64,000 bases of DNA, taken from positions 1,736,001-1,800,000 of the forward strand of contig NZ_JAHBZI010000001.1 of NCBI RefSeq assembly GCF_019635515.1, written 5' to 3'. The position numbers were made by a program, and so were the translations under genes. This document shows, one piece after another, positions 1 to 10,149 of this stretch (within the stretch, counting starts at the first letter, position 1; every line of letters begins with the position of its first letter). The stretch is from Sphingomonas sp. GTDB taxonomy: Bacteria > Pseudomonadota > Alphaproteobacteria > Sphingomonadales > Sphingomonadaceae. The notes beneath the pieces are model-generated. The model was not told the origin of the DNA. It was given only the letters and a program-made list of their open reading frames with translations, and searched no databases.

Positions 1-337
1 TCATCCAGCTATCGAGGTGCTGGTTGCTGCGGAAATTGCTGGGTTCGGTCACATCCTCGCGGACGATCATGCCGAGCGCGTGGGGCTGGTCGGCTTCCAC
101 ATCGTCAGCATTCGCGCCGACATTGCCGATATGCGGAAAGGTGAAGTTGATGATCTGGCCCGCGAAGCTCGGGTCGGTCATGATCTCCTGATAGCCGGTC
201 ATCGCGGTATGGAAGCACACCTCGCCGACCGCCTGCCCCTCTGCGCCGAAGCCGCGGCCCCACACCACGTCTCCGCTGGCCAGGACCAATACGCCGGTCG
301 CTCCTGCAGGCACGGGATAGGGATTGGCGTCGGCCAT
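1..337 (-). CDS. carA: Carbamoyl-phosphate synthase small subunit, N-terminal part (runs off left edge)
   Basis: The reverse strand reads MADANPYPVPAGATGVLVLA and continues through VVWGRGFGAEGQAVGEVCF and TAMTGYQEIMTDPSF, which is the typical N-terminal domain of the glutamine-hydrolysing subunit that feeds ammonia to CarB for arginine and pyrimidine synthesis. About 112 residues are present; the glutaminase domain lies outside the window. The start at 337 matches the usual N-terminus of the family; an in-frame ATG at 355 would add six residues. The gene is transcribed away from yqeY, with about 126 bases between the two starts. Confidence 0.92.
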   Translation of the reverse strand, partial: MADANPYPVPAGATGVLVLASGDVVWGRGFGAEGQAVGEVCFHTAMTGYQEIMTDPSFAGQIINFTFPHIGNVGANADDVEADQPHALGMIVREDVTEPSNFRSNQHLDSWM

Positions 338-385
338 TTCGAAGTGGCGCTCCATAAATGTGGCGGCGATGTCGCTAAGGGGTGG

Positions 386-414
386 CGGCTAGACCCCCTG
401 CCCGGTGGCGTCAA
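386..414 (-). promoter_or_regulatory. Possible sigma-70 promoter for carA
   Basis: On the reverse strand TTGACG (414-409) is followed after 17 bases by TAGCCG (391-386), about 50 bases before the carA start. The -35 box is good and the -10 box is weak. This is seen by eye only. Confidence 0.3.
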
Positions 415-463
415 CCGCCTCGCGGGTCTATCAGCGGCTAATTCCGATTCATCGAGAGAGAAA

Positions 464-916
464 ATGATCCGAGACGATATCAAGGCGGCGCAAATCGAAG
501 CGATGAAGGCCGGCGACAAGGCCGCGCGCGGCGCGATCAGCCTGATCCAGGCGGCGGTGAAGAACCGCGACATCGAAGAACGCACCAAGGCGCAGCCGAT
601 GGAGGATGACGCGCTGGTCGTCGAGGTGCTGCAGAAGATGGTCAAGCAGCGCCGCGAATCGATCGAGATGTACACGAAGGGCGGCCGCCAGGAGCTGGCC
701 GATGCCGAGGCTGCCGAAGTGGCGGTGATCGAGCGGTTCCTGCCGAAGCAGCTGAACGCCGAGGAAACCGCGGCGGCGATCGAGGCGATCAAGGCCGATC
801 TCGGCGCGAGCGGCATGAAGGACATGGGCCGCGTCATGGCCGAGCTGAAGGCGCGCCATGCGACCGAGCTGGATATGAGCAAGGCGAGCGCCGCGGTGAA
901 GGCGGCGCTGAGCTGA
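464..916 (+). CDS. yqeY: GatB/YqeY domain-containing protein
   Basis: This 150-residue protein has the highly helical YqeY fold, related to the tail domain of the GatB amidotransferase subunit. Typical blocks are KAARGAISLIQAAVKNRDIE near residue 20, VVEVLQKMVKQRRESIEMY near 62, EVAVIERFLPKQL and the C-terminal GMKDMGRVMAELKARHA. Its cellular role is not firmly known; tRNA-dependent amidotransferase association is inferred from the fold. The start ATG follows GAGAGAG by a few bases. An open frame continues upstream but is antisense to carA, so the short form is preferred. The carA / yqeY-dnaG-rpoD order is common in alphaproteobacteria. Its stop overlaps the next start by one base. Confidence 0.93.
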   Translation: MIRDDIKAAQIEAMKAGDKAARGAISLIQAAVKNRDIEERTKAQPMEDDALVVEVLQKMVKQRRESIEMYTKGGRQELADAEAAEVAVIERFLPKQLNAEETAAAIEAIKADLGASGMKDMGRVMAELKARHATELDMSKASAAVKAALS

Positions 917-1398
917 TGAACGACGAGGCGCCTGACTCTGCGCTCCCCCTCCCTTCCAAGGGAGGGGGCCGGGGGGTGGGTGCTTCGTTATCACAGAGCA
1001 AGCAGCGGATGCGGGCATTCGCCAAGGAACTGCGCCACAATCCGACGCCGATGGAGGAGAGGCTGTGGCAGCGCCTGCGCGCGTCACAGCTTGAGGGGCT
1101 CAAGTTCCGATTCCAGCACACGATCGAGCCGTGCATCGTCGACTTCTGTTGTGCGCGAATTGGTCTGGTGGTTGAGGTCGATGGCGACACACACAACGCC
1201 GACAAGGATCGGGACCGCGATATCGGGCTTGGCCAACTGGGTTATACGGTGGTGCGTTTTACCAATCATGAGGTCGTGACCAACATTGACGGCGTACTTG
1301 AGACGATAGTGGCTCGGGCGCGTGATCCTGGCGTGCGTCAATGGAATCGAGGGGTCACCCACCCCCCGACCCCCTCCCTTGGAAGGGAGGGGGAGTAA
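916..1398 (+). CDS. DUF559 (Vsr-like) endonuclease domain protein bracketed by inverted repeats
   Basis: This 160-residue protein has a DUF559 core from about residue 28 to 140: the SKQRMRAFAKELRHNPTPME region, EERLWQRLRA, the central IVDFCCARIGLVVEVDG and GYTVVRFTNHEV. The D...ExD arrangement (VDF followed by VEVDG) fits a PD-(D/E)XK nuclease related to Vsr mismatch endonuclease. Activity and role are not established for the family. ATG overlaps the yqeY stop (TGATG), and TAA ends one base before the dnaG GTG, so the gene fills the yqeY-dnaG gap exactly. Both ends are encoded by the two arms of a 40-bp inverted repeat, giving proline/glycine-rich tails outside the domain. This looks like a compact inserted cassette rather than an ancestral operon member. 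Confidence 0.85.
   Translation: MNDEAPDSALPLPSKGGGRGVGASLSQSKQRMRAFAKELRHNPTPMEERLWQRLRASQLEGLKFRFQHTIEPCIVDFCCARIGLVVEVDGDTHNADKDRDRDIGLGQLGYTVVRFTNHEVVTNIDGVLETIVARARDPGVRQWNRGVTHPPTPSLGREGE
943..982 (+). repeat. Left arm of 40-bp inverted repeat around DUF559 gene
   Basis: A 40-base element containing its own palindrome: CCCCCTCCCTT (945-955), a CC loop, and AAGGGAGGGGG (958-968), followed by a G-rich tail. It is the reverse complement of 1356-1395 with a single difference. It lies inside the DUF559 reading frame and encodes the segment LPLPSKGGGRGVG. Confidence 0.9.
1356..1395 (-). repeat. Right arm of 40-bp inverted repeat around DUF559 gene
   Basis: Reverse complement of 943-982 with 39 of 40 bases matching. 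It encodes the C-terminal tail of the DUF559 protein (HPPTPSLGREG) and contains GGGAGGGGGAG just before the dnaG start, so it also acts as the apparent dnaG ribosome binding site. Confidence 0.9.
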
Positions 1399-1399
1399 A

Positions 1400-3280
1400 G
1401 TGTCCCTCACCCCCGCCTTTCTCGACGAGCTTCGCGCGCGCACGCATCTGTCCGGCCTGATCGCTAAAACGGTGAAGCTGCAAAAGGCCGGGCGGGAATA
1501 TCGCGCCTGCTGTCCTTTCCATAACGAGAAGACACCGAGCTTCTACGTCAACGACGACAAGGGCTTCTACCACTGCTTCGGCTGCTCGGCGCATGGCGAT
1601 GCGATCCGCTGGATGACCGATCAGCGGGGGCTGCCGTTCATCGATGCGGTCAAGGAACTGGCGCAGGCGGCGGGCATGGAGATGCCCGAGCAGGATCGTC
1701 GTTCGGCCGAGCGCGCCCAGCAGGCCAAGGGGCTGCACGAGGCGATGGACGAAGCCGCGCGGTGGTTCGCTGAGCGGTTGCAGGGGATCGAGGGTGCCGA
1801 GGCGCGGGCGGCGCTCAAGAAGCGTGGCGTCAGCGAGGAAGTGGCGCGGGCGTTCGGCATGGGGTTCGCCCCGGATTCGCGGGGCAAGCTCAAGGACGCG
1901 CTCAAGGCGTTTGGCGATCCGATGCTGGTCGAGGCCGGATTGCTGATCGCGGTCGACAACAAGGAGCCGTACGACCGGTTCAGGGGCCGGCTGATGATCC
2001 CGATCCGTGACGTGCGCGGGCGGACGATCGCGTTCGGCGGGCGCATCATCGGCGAAGGCGAACCGAAATATCTCAACTCGCCCGAGACCCCGCTCTTCGA
2101 CAAGGGGCGGACGCTCTACAATCTCGACCGGGCGCAGGCCGCGGCGCGTAAATCCGGGCGGATCATCGCCGTCGAAGGCTATATGGACGTGATCGCGCTG
2201 GCCCAGGCGGGGTTTGGCGAGGCGGTGGCGCCACTCGGCACGGCGCTGACCGAGCATCAGCTCGAGCGGCTGTGGCGGATGGTCGAGACCCCCCTGCTCT
2301 GCTTCGATGGTGACAATGCCGGGCAGAAGGCGGCACTTCGCGCCGCGCACCGGGCGATGCCGATGCTCCAGCCGGGGCGCAGCCTCGCCTTCGTCACCCT
2401 GCCCGAGGGGATGGACCCCGACGATCTCGTCCGCACGCAAGGCCCGGCGGCGTTCGAGGCGCTGCTCGCCAAGGCGCAACCGCTGGTCGACCGGTTATGG
2501 CAGAGCGAGATCGCCGCCGAGCCGCTCGATACGCCCGAACAGCGCGCCGGGCTGAAACGCCGGCTGGGCGAACTGGCCAATACCATCGCCGAACCCAATG
2601 TCCGTGCCGAATATCTCGCCGAGTTCCGCGAGCGCACCGATGCGCATTTCGGACGCGGCCCGCGCAGTTTCCAGCCCAGCGCCCAGCGCGGCCCTTCCTT
2701 CGCGCGGGGCAAGCGCGACAAGCGCGGCAACTGGATACCCCCGGAAGCTCCACCCTCCGCGACAGTACGCGGGGTGCAGGCGGGTGGACTCGATCCGATC
2801 CTCGCCCGCGCCGTGCTGTCCGGCCTGATCCGTCACCCCGCCGAGATCGCGCGGCACATGGAAGTGCTGGGCTCGCTGCGGAACGCCAGCGGCGCGCTCG
2901 GCAAGCTGTTCGAAGCGGTGATCGACGTCGCGCTGGAGGATCGGCAGCTTGATCAGGGCAAAGTCCTCACCATATTGGCGAAATCCGGTTTCGACTCAGT
3001 GGCGAGTGACCTGTTGCGCGCCGACACGCTGCCCTTCTCTTTCACACGGCCCAAAACCGTGGACGAAGCGAAGGCGCGCGAGGATCTGAACGAGGCCATC
3101 GCCGTGATGGTGGCGCAGCCCGCGGTAGACGCGGCGCTCGCCGAAGCCACGGCGGCGTTGATTGAAGACACTACGGACGAAGCTTTTGCGCGGCAGCAGG
3201 CGCTTTCGCGGCAACGTCAGGAACTGGAAGCCCGGCTTGCCAATCTGATGCTTGCGGACGACGAGAATTTGGACGAATAG
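1400..3280 (+). CDS. dnaG: DNA primase DnaG
   Basis: Synthesises RNA primers at the replication fork. The 626-residue protein begins VSLTPAFLDELRAR, the usual start of sphingomonad primases, so GTG 1400 is chosen over an in-frame ATG at 1322 that lies in the repeat. The CHC2 zinc finger has C38, H41, C59 and C62 (CCPFHNEKTPSF, YHCFGCSAHGD). The TOPRIM core follows, with GRIIAVEGYMDVIALA and LCFDGDNAGQKAA as metal-binding acidic motifs. The C-terminal 140 residues are the variable DnaB-interaction region. The GTG lies about five bases after GGGAGGGGGAG, which belongs to the right repeat arm. rpoD follows after 43 bases. Confidence 0.97.
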   Translation: MSLTPAFLDELRARTHLSGLIAKTVKLQKAGREYRACCPFHNEKTPSFYVNDDKGFYHCFGCSAHGDAIRWMTDQRGLPFIDAVKELAQAAGMEMPEQDRRSAERAQQAKGLHEAMDEAARWFAERLQGIEGAEARAALKKRGVSEEVARAFGMGFAPDSRGKLKDALKAFGDPMLVEAGLLIAVDNKEPYDRFRGRLMIPIRDVRGRTIAFGGRIIGEGEPKYLNSPETPLFDKGRTLYNLDRAQAAARKSGRIIAVEGYMDVIALAQAGFGEAVAPLGTALTEHQLERLWRMVETPLLCFDGDNAGQKAALRAAHRAMPMLQPGRSLAFVTLPEGMDPDDLVRTQGPAAFEALLAKAQPLVDRLWQSEIAAEPLDTPEQRAGLKRRLGELANTIAEPNVRAEYLAEFRERTDAHFGRGPRSFQPSAQRGPSFARGKRDKRGNWIPPEAPPSATVRGVQAGGLDPILARAVLSGLIRHPAEIARHMEVLGSLRNASGALGKLFEAVIDVALEDRQLDQGKVLTILAKSGFDSVASDLLRADTLPFSFTRPKTVDEAKAREDLNEAIAVMVAQPAVDAALAEATAALIEDTTDEAFARQQALSRQRQELEARLANLMLADDENLDE

Positions 3281-3303
3281 GGCGGCCTAGTAAAATAGCC
3301 GCC
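3281..3303 (+). promoter_or_regulatory. Short hairpin between dnaG and rpoD
   Basis: GGCGGC (3281-3286) and GCCGCC (3298-3303) flank an AT-rich 11-base loop directly after the dnaG stop. It has no T-tract. It may be an mRNA processing or stability element separating low-level primase from high-level sigma factor messages, as known for the E. coli rpsU-dnaG-rpoD operon; that role is inferred here. Confidence 0.4.
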
Positions 3304-3323
3304 ATCTGATTTCGAGGATTTTG

Positions 3324-5348
<2,025 letters not shown>

Positions 5349-5354
5349 GTTGCC

Positions 5355-5384
5355 AAGGCCCCGCTTCGGCGGGGCCTTTTCTTA
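5355..5384 (+). terminator. Rho-independent terminator after rpoD
   Basis: A perfect 10-bp stem AAGGCCCCGC / GCGGGGCCTT with a TTCG tetraloop (5355-5378) is followed by TTCTTAT. It lies six bases after the rpoD stop. Confidence 0.9.
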
Positions 5385-5639
5385 TCGGGTGAGCCGCGCT
5401 TTTGCCCTCTCCATGGGAAGCCGCCCTTCCCTTGGCCATGCGACCTCTGCGGGGACCGCGCAACCTATTGCGCGTCGCGGCATCGCTTCTCGCGCACTCG
5501 CATCGAATCCCAACACGGCACACAGTGTTGCGGCAGGGTAAACACCCGCGAAACCACGTCTTTACGCGCTTCGGTATATCCCTGTGGGGCATCACCGCTG
5601 CGTCGGCCTCCTGCCGGCCCTGGTTGTTTTTGGGGGCGT

Positions 5640-6305
5640 ATGCCGTTGGATTCCATGACTGTTGCGCGATTGGCCGGCGGCTGGAGCACCATGGGGGCGC
5701 TTTCCGCTTCCGATGGCAGCGCCAACCATCCCTATCTGCGCCGGCTCCAGGCCAATGTGGAGCCCGTCCGCGATCTCGCCGATGCCGCGCACTATATGTG
5801 CATCCTCCATGGCCGCCATCCGGGCGTGATCGATCATGCGATCGCGCATACCCGGCTCGACGTCGAGCGTAGCTGGCTTGAGGCGGCCAGCGCCGCCTTC
5901 GCCACCGAGCGCGCGTTCCTCGTACGGATCGTCGCCGCTGCCGGCCCGCTGCCGAGCACGCCGGGTCATGCCGAATCCGAGGCTACCGCCGCCGCCCAGC
6001 GCCACGCGCTGGAAATGCTCGCCCAATCCGATCGCGCGGGCTGTGCGACCGGCGCGGCGCTGGCGCTGGCGCTCGACTGGGTCGAGATCCGCAAGGTGCT
6101 CGATGCCGCCGCTGACCGGCTGAGCGTCACACCGCCCCCCACCACGCTGCCGATGCTCGAAGAGACGGTGACGGTCGTCGATGCACTGGTCCGCGAAAGC
6201 ACGATCGAGCGGGCGATGCTGTTCGGTGCGCAGCAGCTGTTCGCGCAGCATCGCGGCCTGTGGGACCTGCTCGAGGCGCGCGCCTCGGCGCGCGGGAACA
6301 ATTGA
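5640..6305 (+). CDS. Hypothetical protein, helical, cytoplasmic
   Basis: A 221-residue protein of unrecognised family. It has no signal peptide or membrane segment and appears mostly alpha-helical, with alanine-rich helices. Recognisable stretches are YLRRLQANVEPVRDLADAAH near residue 32, RHPGVIDHAIAHT near 60 and VDALVRESTIERAMLFGAQQ near 180. GGGGGCGT just before ATG 5640 may serve as its binding site. The 250 bases upstream (after the rpoD terminator) hold no other convincing gene. A second in-frame ATG lies five codons later. Confidence 0.7.
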   Translation: MPLDSMTVARLAGGWSTMGALSASDGSANHPYLRRLQANVEPVRDLADAAHYMCILHGRHPGVIDHAIAHTRLDVERSWLEAASAAFATERAFLVRIVAAAGPLPSTPGHAESEATAAAQRHALEMLAQSDRAGCATGAALALALDWVEIRKVLDAAADRLSVTPPPTTLPMLEETVTVVDALVRESTIERAMLFGAQQLFAQHRGLWDLLEARASARGNN

Positions 6306-6372
6306 CGCCAAGCGATTGACAAGCCGGCGCTCGTGACGATGCTCACCCTTTCGGAACGAAGGGGGACGATCG

Positions 6373-7665
6373 ATGCGGGCGCTGCTCTTTTCCACGGTCC
6401 TGTCGATGATCGCGGCGCTGCCCGCCATGGCGCAGAACGAAAAGATTCGCTGCCGCGCGTCGACGACGCCGCAGGCGGGCAAAACGATGAGCGCCAGCTG
6501 GATGACCGAAATCACCGATGGCAGGGCCGAAGGTGATCCGCAGCGCGGCTTTTCGATTTCCTATGATGCGCTGAATTTTCAGGCGACCGCGCCGTTGGTG
6601 GCGAAGAGCGCACGGATGTCGAGCAGCTGGTCGGAAGGGCGTCCCACTACGGCTAGTTCGGCATCGGCGTCATCGGGCGGCGCATCGCTGTCTCTCGAAC
6701 TCGGTGCGCCGGAAGGTGCGCGGATCACGCCGAGGATGACGCTGCGGTTCTGGCAGGGCAACGCCGTGCTTGCCGAGATCACCAAGACGGCGACGATCCG
6801 CGATCTCAGCAGCCGCGACAATCTGGCACCGGTCTCGCTTCGTATCAGTGTGCCCGATGCGGTCGCCACGGCGAGCGGCGCGGTGATGGTGGAGGTGCTT
6901 GCCAGCACCGATATGCGGCGGATCGCCACGGCGAATTTCGAGCTGAGCGGTTTCACCGCCACGCCGTGGCACCGGTCGCAGCGCGACATGGGTGTCAGGA
7001 TCAACGCCGACACGCGCACGATCGCCTCGGTACCGTCCAGTTGCGAACGCGAATCGCTTGGCGCAAGGACGGCGTCGGGCACCACGCTCCGCACCGACAG
7101 CCCGATCGTCTGCAAGCAGACCGGCTATCTCGGCGGCGACAATTTCTCCAATACCGTGCGGTGGACGCCCAATCCGGGACGCGCGGCGACACGCACCCAG
7201 ACCATCATTGCCGAGGCAGACGCGACAAGCCGGTCGGGCGACATGCTGTATCACGCCCAGCGCGGGCGGACGATCGATGGCTCGGGTCTGCGCGACTGGC
7301 TTAAAATGGCCTTTTACAGCGACAATCCCGAAGTCGATCCGAAGATTCGCTTCCTGATCGGCCGCCGCGAGGTGGCGACCGTCATCGCCGATCTGGGCCG
7401 CATCGAAACCACGGCGGAGCGCAAGGCGCGCGAGGGCTATACGGCGGGCATCGGATTCGTGCTCCGGGCGACGATCCCGGCGGCGGTGCTGAGCGCCAAT
7501 CAGCCGTTCAGCGTCCAGGTTCGCAAGAAAAGCGGCGGTCAGCTCGCCTTCGCCGATTTCGCGGCGGTGGTCGATCCCGGCGAATGGGCACGCGCGAACG
7601 AGCCGGAGTCGCCCTATCTGGAGGATGGCCGCACGCCGAAGGCGCGGGTCACCCAATGCTCGTGA
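6373..7665 (+). CDS. Hypothetical secreted protein
   Basis: A 430-residue protein with a clear Sec signal peptide (MRALLFSTVLSMIAALPAMA, cleavage after AMA). The mature part is rich in Ser, Thr and Ala with alternating hydrophobic residues, suggesting beta structure and a periplasmic or surface location. Cysteines are few (one near the N-terminus, two around 225-245, one second from the C-terminal end), so disulfides are possible. I do not recognise the family. It lies 48 bases before the MoxR gene on the same strand; co-transcription is possible but not shown. Confidence 0.7.
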   Translation: MRALLFSTVLSMIAALPAMAQNEKIRCRASTTPQAGKTMSASWMTEITDGRAEGDPQRGFSISYDALNFQATAPLVAKSARMSSSWSEGRPTTASSASASSGGASLSLELGAPEGARITPRMTLRFWQGNAVLAEITKTATIRDLSSRDNLAPVSLRISVPDAVATASGAVMVEVLASTDMRRIATANFELSGFTATPWHRSQRDMGVRINADTRTIASVPSSCERESLGARTASGTTLRTDSPIVCKQTGYLGGDNFSNTVRWTPNPGRAATRTQTIIAEADATSRSGDMLYHAQRGRTIDGSGLRDWLKMAFYSDNPEVDPKIRFLIGRREVATVIADLGRIETTAERKAREGYTAGIGFVLRATIPAAVLSANQPFSVQVRKKSGGQLAFADFAAVVDPGEWARANEPESPYLEDGRTPKARVTQCS

Positions 7666-7712
7666 CCCGCGCCATCTTGTACAATGGCGGCCGCTTCCCC
7701 TAACGAGGCGGC

Positions 7713-8561
7713 ATGCGTTTCGAAGGCACCCAGAGCTATGTCGCGACCGATGACCTCAAGGTCGCGGTCAATGCAGCGGTCACGCTGCGCCGTCCCCTCC
7801 TCGTCAAGGGCGAGCCCGGCACCGGCAAGACCGTGCTCGCCTATGAGATCGCCAAGGCGGTCGGCGCGCCGCTGATCGAGTGGAACGTCAAATCGACGAC
7901 CAAGGCGCAGCAGGGTCTCTACGAATATGACGCGGTGGCCCGCCTGCGCGACGGCCAGCTCGGCGATGAGCGCGTCCACGACATCGCCAACTATATCCGC
8001 AAGGGTAAGTTATGGGAGGCGTTCACCGCGCCGCAGCTGCCGGTGCTGCTGATCGACGAGATCGACAAGGCCGATATCGAATTCCCCAACGACCTACTCC
8101 AGGAACTCGATCGCATGGAATTCCATGTCTACGAGACCAGGGAGACGGTGAAGGCGGCCGAGCGCCCGATCGTGGTGATCACTTCGAACAACGAGAAGGA
8201 ACTGCCCGACGCGTTCCTGCGCCGCTGCTTTTTCCACTATATCAAGTTCCCCGACCGCGAGACGATGCAGGCGATCGTCGATGTCCATTTCCCCGGCATC
8301 CAGAAGATGCTGGTAAGCAAGGCGATGGATATCTTCTACGACATCCGCGAAGTGCCGGGGCTCAAGAAGAAGCCCTCGACCAGCGAGTTGCTCGACTGGC
8401 TCAAGCTGCTGCTGCACGAGGAGATGCCGCTCGACGTGCTGCAAAACCGCGATCCGACCAAGGCGATCCCGCCGCTGCATGGCGCCTTGCTCAAGAACGA
8501 GCAGGATGTGATGCTGTTCGAACGGCTGGCGTTCATGGCGCGGCGGCAACAGGGCAAATGA
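7713..8561 (+). CDS. MoxR-family AAA+ ATPase
   Basis: A 282-residue ATPase of the MoxR/dynein-related type. Walker A is GEPGTGKT (33-40), Walker B is PVLLIDEID (110-118), sensor 1 is VVITSNNEKELPDAF and the arginine finger region is FLRRCFFHYIKFPDR. MoxR proteins act with VWA-domain partners to activate or assemble metalloenzymes or envelope complexes. The likely partner is the CoxE-like gene about 1.6 kb downstream on the same strand. Two membrane-protein genes separate the pair, which is unusual because they are normally adjacent. The substrate is not deducible here. Confidence 0.88.
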   Translation: MRFEGTQSYVATDDLKVAVNAAVTLRRPLLVKGEPGTGKTVLAYEIAKAVGAPLIEWNVKSTTKAQQGLYEYDAVARLRDGQLGDERVHDIANYIRKGKLWEAFTAPQLPVLLIDEIDKADIEFPNDLLQELDRMEFHVYETRETVKAAERPIVVITSNNEKELPDAFLRRCFFHYIKFPDRETMQAIVDVHFPGIQKMLVSKAMDIFYDIREVPGLKKKPSTSELLDWLKLLLHEEMPLDVLQNRDPTKAIPPLHGALLKNEQDVMLFERLAFMARRQQGK

Positions 8562-8704
8562 CGACGCATGCGGCAGGGTCCGCGTGGCGATTCAAGGCGA
8601 GGCGCCGCGCGCGCACCTGCTGGTGCCGCGATTGCCAACACCGGGGGCGAGCAACGGCATGACCGATCCCGCCCTTCCCCACACCGCTCCGATCGGCTGA
8701 CGGC

Positions 8705-9307
8705 ATGGCGGGGGGACGCAAGCCGTGGATCATCGCGATCTCCGCTGCGGGCGCGCTGGGAATTTGCGGCGCGGTGGCGCTGCTTCCGGGCGATTTTCAG
8801 TCACGGTTGAGCCTGGCGACGCGGCTCACCGCGCGCTGGTCGGCATGCTGGTTCCTGCTGGCCTTCACCGCACGCCCCCTGTTCCAGATGCTGGGTCAAA
8901 GCTGGGCGCCGGTGCTGCGCCAGCGGCGCTACATCGGGCTCAGTTTCGCCTTCGCGCATAGCGTCCACGGCGTAGCCCTGACCTGGCTGATCCTGAGCGG
9001 CGGCGCGAGCCGCGGGCCTTTGGTGTGGATCGGCGGCGGGATCGCCTATGCGCTGATGTGGGCAATGGCCGCGACCTCGAACGACGCGGCGATGCGCGCG
9101 CTGGGCAGGAATTGGCGACGACTGCATCTGACCGGGATGTGGTGGCTGTGGATCGTCTTCACCAACAGCTATTTCGGACGCATATTCCGGCCCGAAGCAC
9201 ACATATTGGGCGCGGTGATGACCGCCCTGTTCGTCTCCGCCGCGTTGATCCGGATTCCCGTGGTGCGGCGCGCGCTGACGGTACGGAGAAAGCCTGGAGC
9301 GGCGTGA
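8705..9307 (+). CDS. Ferric-reductase-like (MsrQ-type) six-helix membrane protein
   Basis: This 200-residue protein has about six hydrophobic helices and histidines placed as in ferric-reductase-like/MsrQ haem b proteins: two in SFAFAHSVHGVALTW (helix 3) and one in WRRLHLTGMWWLW (helix 5). This suggests transmembrane electron transfer, but there is no neighbouring MsrP, and no FAD/NAD domain is attached. The stop codon overlaps the start of the next gene (GTGA), so the two are probably translated together. The assignment to the broad superfamily is moderate; the precise function is unknown. Confidence 0.7.
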   Translation: MAGGRKPWIIAISAAGALGICGAVALLPGDFQSRLSLATRLTARWSACWFLLAFTARPLFQMLGQSWAPVLRQRRYIGLSFAFAHSVHGVALTWLILSGGASRGPLVWIGGGIAYALMWAMAATSNDAAMRALGRNWRRLHLTGMWWLWIVFTNSYFGRIFRPEAHILGAVMTALFVSAALIRIPVVRRALTVRRKPGAA

Positions 9308-10143
9308 TCCGCGGTGCGACCCGCTTCGCGCAAGTTCGCGCCAGGCTCGAGGACTTCGCGCCGCGGCCGGGCTGGCATTCGTGGCTCTACGAGTTTCTGC
9401 TGTTCGGCTTCAAACAAGGCTGGGCCTGCCTGTTCGGCGCGCTGATGCTCGGGCTGCTGATGGCCACCCATCTATTCTACCCGGCCAACGCTCCCCTCGC
9501 CCGCTATGACCTGCTCGTCATCGGCGCGGTGGCGATCCAGGCGGGAATGCTGGCGTTCCGTCTCGAAAGCTGGGGCGAGGCCAGGATCATCCTCGCCTTT
9601 CATCTCGTCGGCACCGCGATGGAACTGTTCAAGACCGCGCAGGGATCGTGGCTCTATCCCGAGCCGAGCCTGCTCAGGATCGGCGGCGTGCCGCTGTTCA
9701 CCGGCTTCATGTATGGCGCGGTCGGCAGCTATATCGCGCGGGTATGGCGGATCTTCGCGTTCCGCTTCCCCGGCTATCCGCCGCGCTGGGCGACCTGGGC
9801 GCTGGCCGCCGCGATCTACGTCAATTTCTTCGCGCATCATTGGTTGCCCGATATCCGCCTGGTGCTGTTCGCTGCGACGGCCGCCTTGTTCTGGCGGACG
9901 CGCGTGTGCTTCACCGTGTGGCGCGCTGAGCGCTGGATGCCATTGCTGCTCGGCTGGCTGCTGGTCGCCTTGTTCATCTGGTTCGCCGAAAATCTCGGGA
10001 CCTTCTCGCGTGCCTGGATCTATCCGAACCAGGCCGAAGGCTGGAAGATGGTCTCCCTCGCCAAACTCAGCGCCTGGTATCTGCTGATGATCATCTCGTT
10101 CGTGCTGGTCGAGCTTGTGCACGGCCGCCGCGAAGTGGAATAG
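9304..10143 (+). CDS. DUF817 family membrane protein
   Basis: A 279-residue integral membrane protein with about eight hydrophobic segments. The blocks WLYEFLLFGFKQGWACLFGA, AMELFKTAQGSWLYPEPSLL, VPLFTGFMYGAVGSYIARVW and YVNFFAHHWLPDIR are typical of DUF817, a family with no established function. The GTG at 9304 is chosen because it overlaps the previous stop (GTGA) and begins at the family N-terminus; longer in-frame versions would read through the preceding gene. The conserved HH and YP motifs could bind a cofactor, but that is speculation. Confidence 0.82.
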   Translation: MIRGATRFAQVRARLEDFAPRPGWHSWLYEFLLFGFKQGWACLFGALMLGLLMATHLFYPANAPLARYDLLVIGAVAIQAGMLAFRLESWGEARIILAFHLVGTAMELFKTAQGSWLYPEPSLLRIGGVPLFTGFMYGAVGSYIARVWRIFAFRFPGYPPRWATWALAAAIYVNFFAHHWLPDIRLVLFAATAALFWRTRVCFTVWRAERWMPLLLGWLLVALFIWFAENLGTFSRAWIYPNQAEGWKMVSLAKLSAWYLLMIISFVLVELVHGRREVE

Positions 10144-10149
10144 GCACAT

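Noticed and set aside
17..463. Upstream extension of the yqeY frame
   Set aside because: It is antisense to a convincing carA and has no homology-like content; the yqeY family starts at 464.
5386..5639. Possible small gene between the rpoD terminator and 5640
   Set aside because: Several frames are open but none has a ribosome binding site, consistent composition or motif.
8558..8700. Two tiny overlapping frames (34 and 13 codons) chained by ATGA between MoxR and the membrane protein
   Set aside because: Composition is arginine-rich as expected from an off-frame read of GC-rich DNA, with no motif; the chain may be coincidental.
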